From assembly GCA_030040115.1 (NCBI GenBank), contig JASHUH010000423.1:1-9914 (forward strand): a DNA stretch of 9,914 nt. The letters run 5' to 3'. The notes under the pieces are model-generated. The model saw only the letters and a program-made list of their open reading frames with translations, searched no databases and had not been told where the DNA came from. Every line of letters starts with the position of its first letter. Position 1 is the first letter of the stretch. Both the position numbers and the translations under genes were made by a program. Below, in pieces: positions 7,192 to 9,914 of this stretch. This stretch comes from Acidobacteriaceae bacterium (lineage in GTDB: Bacteria > Acidobacteriota > Terriglobia > Terriglobales > Acidobacteriaceae).

Positions 7192-7972
7192 CGATCAGGC
7201 GGCCCTGACCGTCGAATTTAACGGTTCGCCCCTGCGAACGCATGTACACCTCGAACTTGCGCGCCGCGCGCCGCCTTTTCCAGCGGTAATAGCGGTTGCG
7301 CAGTCCATACCAGCTTTCGCTCATCGCGAACGAAACTCCGCGCCGCGGTGCCAGGCGCACAAAGAACAGCCCGGCCAGCGCGCCGCCTATTTGGGCAAAG
7401 GCGTAGAGCTTTTCCTGGCTGAACATCATGGCGATGGCGATCAGGCCGTAAATGATGGCCAGGTAACGCGCCTTGATGCCGATGACGAAAAACATCAGGA
7501 ATTCCACGTCGCCGTAGAGCACCCCGATGGCCACAAGCAGGCCGAAAATGCCGCCGAAACAGCCGTAGAGCGGCGTCGGCAGCAGCGCCAGCCCAAAGGT
7601 GGCGCTTACCGCGTAAATCGCCAACGCCGCCACGGCTGTTCCCAGCACCGAAACCGCATACAGCCCCATCACCCAGTTGGCGTTGTGATAGCTTTCGAGA
7701 AATCCCGCCAAAAACCAGAGCGACAGCAGCTCGAAGAGGGTCCCGATCAGCCCTACATGGATGAAGCTGTAGGTAATCGGCTGCCACAGGGCGCCGTGGA
7801 GAAAATTGTAAGGGTCGAACATCATCAGGCTGGCGAAATAGCTGGTGCTGGCGGAGGACGCCAGGCTCGCCATGGCCAGCAAAAAATATGTGCCCAGATT
7901 GATGAGAATAAGCTGGCGCGTAGCGCCCGTGAAATCGGGGAAAGCAAATGGGCTGGAGCCAATTCTGCGCAT
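7157..7972 (-). CDS. Rhomboid-fold membrane protein lacking protease catalytic residues (pseudo-rhomboid)
   Basis: This 271-residue protein has six or so hydrophobic segments and a basic, soluble C-terminal tail (about the last 50 residues). I infer a rhomboid fold from landmarks that align with E. coli GlpG. Numbered from an upstream TTG at 7981, WQPITYSFIH (66-75) matches the L1/TM2 start, GCFGGIFGLL (140-149) the GxSG helix, and AQIGGALAG (196-204) the TM6 HxxGxxxG motif. Active rhomboids need the GlpG residues His150, Asn154, Ser201 and His254; here the aligned residues are Gly80, Glu84, Phe142 and Gln198. The frame is intact and the glycine packing motifs are kept, so this looks like a stable non-proteolytic member rather than decay. 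Possible roles, by analogy with eukaryotic pseudorhomboids, are membrane protein binding or quality control. I chose the ATG at 7972; neither start has a clear ribosome binding site. It is cotranscribed with the methyltransferase. Confidence 0.82.
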   Translation of the reverse strand: MRRIGSSPFAFPDFTGATRQLILINLGTYFLLAMASLASSASTSYFASLMMFDPYNFLHGALWQPITYSFIHVGLIGTLFELLSLWFLAGFLESYHNANWVMGLYAVSVLGTAVAALAIYAVSATFGLALLPTPLYGCFGGIFGLLVAIGVLYGDVEFLMFFVIGIKARYLAIIYGLIAIAMMFSQEKLYAFAQIGGALAGLFFVRLAPRRGVSFAMSESWYGLRNRYYRWKRRRAARKFEVYMRSQGRTVKFDGQGRLIDEDADDKKRWN

Positions 7973-8029
7973 CGTAAACAACAGGTTATACGTTTCTGCG
8001 GGCGCGTGTCATGGGAGCCTTGGGATGGC

Positions 8030-9508
8030 TCACGGCGCCACTGCCAGGCTGCGATGGCCGGCCGCGTCCACGGCGCGCACCGCAAAGAAGACATTATCTT
8101 TAGAGATAGGCAGGGTGACGGTGAAGCGTCCCCGGCCAGCTTCCGGCCTCACCACGTGGACAAACTCCCAATCGGGCGCGGTGGTGGGTCGCCACAGGAC
8201 CTCGTAATGCACGTTCGGCCCGGCGTCCACCGGCGGATCCCAACCCAGCGTGGTCCCGTTTTCGAGGTTGCGGGCGTCGATGACCACGTTGCCCGGTTCA
8301 CCGGGCGCGGAAGCCAGCGTGGCCAGCGTCGCCGCGTTTAACCGGGCCACACGGGCCACGTAGTTGAAATCGACGAAGCGCGGCAGATCGCCGAGAATCG
8401 GCTGCTGGGAGCCGGGCGGCGGAAAAACCACGTCCTGGTGCTGGTGGTTAAAGTCCTCGCGCCACTCCGTAAACCGCACTGCCGCAAACCCCTCCTTATT
8501 AAAGGAAATTTGATCGCCGCCTCGCAGATAGCGGTCGGGCCGGAAAACGAGGAAGGCCAAGAACGGCGCTGCGCTCGCCGGCGGAAAATAGATGCGCGCC
8601 GTGTCGGCCACAGCGCGCGCCAGTTCGCGGCTGGGCGAGTCGCTGAGCTCGCCCAGCGCCAGCAGGCGGCGCATCTGCTCCGGGGTCGCCGTTGTCGGAA
8701 CTCCTTCGGAAAAAACGCGCGCGCGGTCCTTGAGCTGGAGCGCATCGCCGGGGGTGGTGTTGCCGCCCACGATATCGTTGTTGAGCACCGCCTCCAGTTG
8801 CCAGCCCTGTTCCCGCGCCAGGTGGGCTAAATGCGCCGAACCCACCAGCCCCTGCTCTTCGCCGGCCACGGCGGCAAAGACCACAGAAGCGGGAAGATGG
8901 AGTTTCGTCAGCGCCCGTGCGCATTCCAGCGAAACGGCCACCCCGGAGGCGTCGTCGTTGGCGCCCGGAGCCGGACCGGAAGTGTCCGCCCAGTTGGAAA
9001 AAACATTCGAATTAATGGAATCGTAATGCCCGGTCACCAGCACCATGCGCTTGGCCTGGGCGGGGTCGGCGCCGCGCAAAACCGCGTAAATGTTCGTGAT
9101 CCGTGTGAGGTGCGGAATGCGGTGACCCCATGAGGCCCCGCTCGCCGGGTCGGCGATAAACACATCGCGCTTTACTTCCAGGCAGCCGCCGCATTCCCGG
9201 CTGATCTCCTCGAACTGCGCTTCAATCCAATCGGCCGCCGCGTTGATGCCCTGGCCCGGCGGCAAATCCGGCTCCATGCTGGAAAGTGTGTTGCGCGCAC
9301 CAAACCTTACCAGGGTGTTGATCGTCTGTTCTATGCGTGCGGGCTGAATGCTCCGGAGAGCCTTTGCAATCGCGGGGTCGGGGGGTGGCGCGAAGACGTG
9401 CTGAGCGCCGCGGGCAAAGTCCGGCGGTTCCGGCGCGGGCCGGGTTTGGCCGTGAACGGCCGCGCCCAGCGCCAGCCAGCCCATCAGCGCGCGTAAAGGA
9501 AAGTTCAT
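8030..9508 (-). CDS. Secreted M28-family zinc metallopeptidase with C-terminal Fn3-like domain
   Basis: A 492-residue exported peptidase, likely an aminopeptidase using two zinc ions. A Sec signal covers about residues 1-20 (LALGAAVHGQ). The M28 ligands are visible: His161 and Asp163 in GHYDS, Asp185/Asp186 in GANDDASG, Glu217 and Glu218 in AGEEQG (catalytic base and ligand) and Asp245 in LNNDIVGG. The last histidine is probably His355 or His357 in NHQHQD. Residues about 405-485 form a fibronectin type III-like domain (TLGWDPP, YEVLWRP, FAVRAVDAAGHRS), often used for substrate or surface binding. Two Cys in ECGGC (105-109) could form a disulfide. The start at ATG 9508 has a GGAG about 8 bases upstream and begins the signal peptide; the same frame extends to 9763 but those residues are not protein-like and would overlap lysW. 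The rhomboid-like gene follows after 57 bases. Confidence 0.92.
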   Translation of the reverse strand: MNFPLRALMGWLALGAAVHGQTRPAPEPPDFARGAQHVFAPPPDPAIAKALRSIQPARIEQTINTLVRFGARNTLSSMEPDLPPGQGINAAADWIEAQFEEISRECGGCLEVKRDVFIADPASGASWGHRIPHLTRITNIYAVLRGADPAQAKRMVLVTGHYDSINSNVFSNWADTSGPAPGANDDASGVAVSLECARALTKLHLPASVVFAAVAGEEQGLVGSAHLAHLAREQGWQLEAVLNNDIVGGNTTPGDALQLKDRARVFSEGVPTTATPEQMRRLLALGELSDSPSRELARAVADTARIYFPPASAAPFLAFLVFRPDRYLRGGDQISFNKEGFAAVRFTEWREDFNHQHQDVVFPPPGSQQPILGDLPRFVDFNYVARVARLNAATLATLASAPGEPGNVVIDARNLENGTTLGWDPPVDAGPNVHYEVLWRPTTAPDWEFVHVVRPEAGRGRFTVTLPISKDNVFFAVRAVDAAGHRSLAVAP

Positions 9509-9553
9509 GCGTATCGCTCCGCTTTTTCGTGAGTTTTGCCGGTTTGAGGGCGC

Positions 9554-9582
9554 TTGACCTGTGGCCGGGTTGTCCCTAAAAC
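9554..9582 (+). promoter_or_regulatory. Sigma70-type promoter for lysW
   Basis: TTGACC (9554-9559, five of six matches to the -35 consensus) and TAAAAC (9577-9582, four of six to the -10 consensus) are separated by 17 bases, the optimal spacing. It points towards lysW. Transcription would start near 9589, leaving a leader of about 170 bases, long for a simple promoter. Confidence 0.5.
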
Positions 9583-9673
9583 TAGAGCGAGACCAACGCA
9601 ATCGCGCCGTGAAATTCGGGCTGTTCCGTGGCTTTAAGCTCCTCAAAACAAGCCCCGGATAGAGGCGAGGCGC

Positions 9674-9709
9674 ATGGCGATTGGCATTGATCCTGCAATT
9701 TTGTACTGA
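9674..9709 (+). CDS. Possible 11-residue leader peptide upstream of lysW
   Basis: An ATG at 9674 opens an 11-codon frame, MAIGIDPAILY, ending with TGA at 9707-9709. AGAGG (9661-9665) lies 8 bases upstream, a usable ribosome binding site. It sits inside the predicted lysW leader, 52 bases before the lysW start. It has no lysine or arginine codons, so it does not resemble a classical amino-acid attenuator for this pathway. Frames this short arise often by chance. Confidence 0.2.
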   Translation: MAIGIDPAILY

Positions 9710-9750
9710 AGCGATCATAAATCCCGCAATGCGAAATTTCCTGGAACGAG

Positions 9751-9756
9751 AGGAGG
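9751..9756 (+). promoter_or_regulatory. lysW ribosome binding site
   Basis: AGGAGG, a perfect Shine-Dalgarno core, lies 5 bases before the ATG at 9762 and fixes the start of lysW. Confidence 0.85.
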
Positions 9757-9761
9757 CTGCC

Positions 9762-9914
9762 ATGCCGAGCTGCCCTGAATGCGAGAACGAATTGGATATC
9801 GAAATGGACGAAGTGGAAGAAGGTGACGTGGTTGCCTGCGATGAATGTGGCTCGGAGTTCGAGGTGGTCGGCGTGGAGCCGCTCGAGCTGGCCCGCGTGG
9901 AGGATGAGTTGGAG
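9762..9914 (+). CDS. lysW: LysW amino-group carrier protein (3' end outside window)
   Basis: LysW is a small acidic carrier protein. In the family, the amino group of alpha-aminoadipate (or glutamate in arginine synthesis) is attached to the carrier's C-terminal glutamate, which protects it while LysX/LysZ/LysY/LysJ/LysK-type enzymes work on the substrate. The 51 visible residues begin MPSCPECENELDI; Cys4, Cys7, Cys26 and Cys29 (CPEC and CDECG) form the zinc ribbon. FEVVGVEPLEL (33-43) is the conserved core after the zinc site. Known LysW proteins are about 54-60 residues and end in EDWGE; that tail lies just past the window edge (visible end RVEDELE). The many Asp and Glu residues suit binding to basic grooves of partner enzymes. 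A perfect ribosome binding site precedes the start. The pathway (lysine, arginine or both) depends on genes further right. Confidence 0.93.
   Translation, partial: MPSCPECENELDIEMDEVEEGDVVACDECGSEFEVVGVEPLELARVEDELE

Larger units (their letters stand above)
9509..9761. other. Divergent intergenic region and long lysW leader
   Basis: These 253 bases separate the start of the M28 peptidase (-) from that of lysW (+). They hold one good promoter for the plus strand (9554-9582), a possible 11-codon leader reading frame (9674-9709) and the lysW ribosome binding site. No strong hairpin, known riboswitch or clear minus-strand promoter could be recognised by eye. Confidence 0.6.

Noticed and set aside
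8015..8031. GAGCC/GGCTC hairpin at the end of the M28 gene
   Set aside because: The stem is only 5 bp, overlaps the stop codon and has no T tract, so it is not a supportable terminator.
7391..8341. 316-codon plus-strand open frame across the rhomboid-like gene and the M28 3' end
   Set aside because: It runs antisense across two well-supported genes and their intergenic gap, and has no recognisable motifs.
9509..9763. N-terminal extension of the M28 peptidase to an ATG at 9763
   Set aside because: It would overlap the start of lysW, lies across the predicted lysW promoter, and would bury the signal peptide that begins at 9508.

Overview
The window reads as a chromosomal segment of a GC-rich, Gram-negative-type bacterium, most likely an acidobacterium (Acidobacteriota). 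This is inferred from family resemblance, not proven. The signs are a secreted protein built from two TonB C-terminal-like modules, an RsbW-like ATPase next to a STAS antagonist, a divergent LysW amino-group carrier, and high GC outside one gene. No rRNA, tRNA, CRISPR array, transposase or integrase is visible, and gene density is high.

Layout, left to right. Positions 1-327 (+) hold the 3' part of a serine-kinase-type anti-sigma factor. It is followed by a STAS-domain anti-sigma-factor antagonist (454-798, +), which has its own extended -10 promoter and a strong ribosome binding site and ends in a perfect 17-bp terminator hairpin. That hairpin also faces the convergent pair running from 2405 down to 897 (-): a TPM-domain membrane protein followed by LemA. 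Divergent from this pair is oligopeptidase B (2475-4562, +). Just downstream is a secreted TonB_C-module protein (4596-5392, +), broken by a single-base frameshift around 5184 and visibly less GC-rich than its neighbours.

Positions 5496-9508 carry four co-directional minus-strand genes, transcribed right to left: a secreted M28 metallopeptidase with a C-terminal fibronectin-III-like domain, a rhomboid-fold membrane protein, a SAM-dependent methyltransferase whose start overlaps the rhomboid gene, and fabD. The last three are tightly packed and probably cotranscribed. After a 253-base divergent intergenic region with a good sigma70-type promoter, lysW begins at 9762 (+) and runs off the window.

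Functional themes are partner-switching stress signalling (RsbW-like/STAS), envelope and membrane quality control (LemA, TPM, rhomboid-like protein), peptide breakdown (oligopeptidase B in the cytoplasm, M28 outside), fatty-acid initiation (FabD) and LysW-dependent lysine or arginine synthesis. The most striking observation is that the rhomboid-like protein lacks every catalytic and oxyanion residue expected of an active rhomboid protease, so it looks like a bacterial pseudoprotease. I see no clear new multi-gene defence or mobile system.
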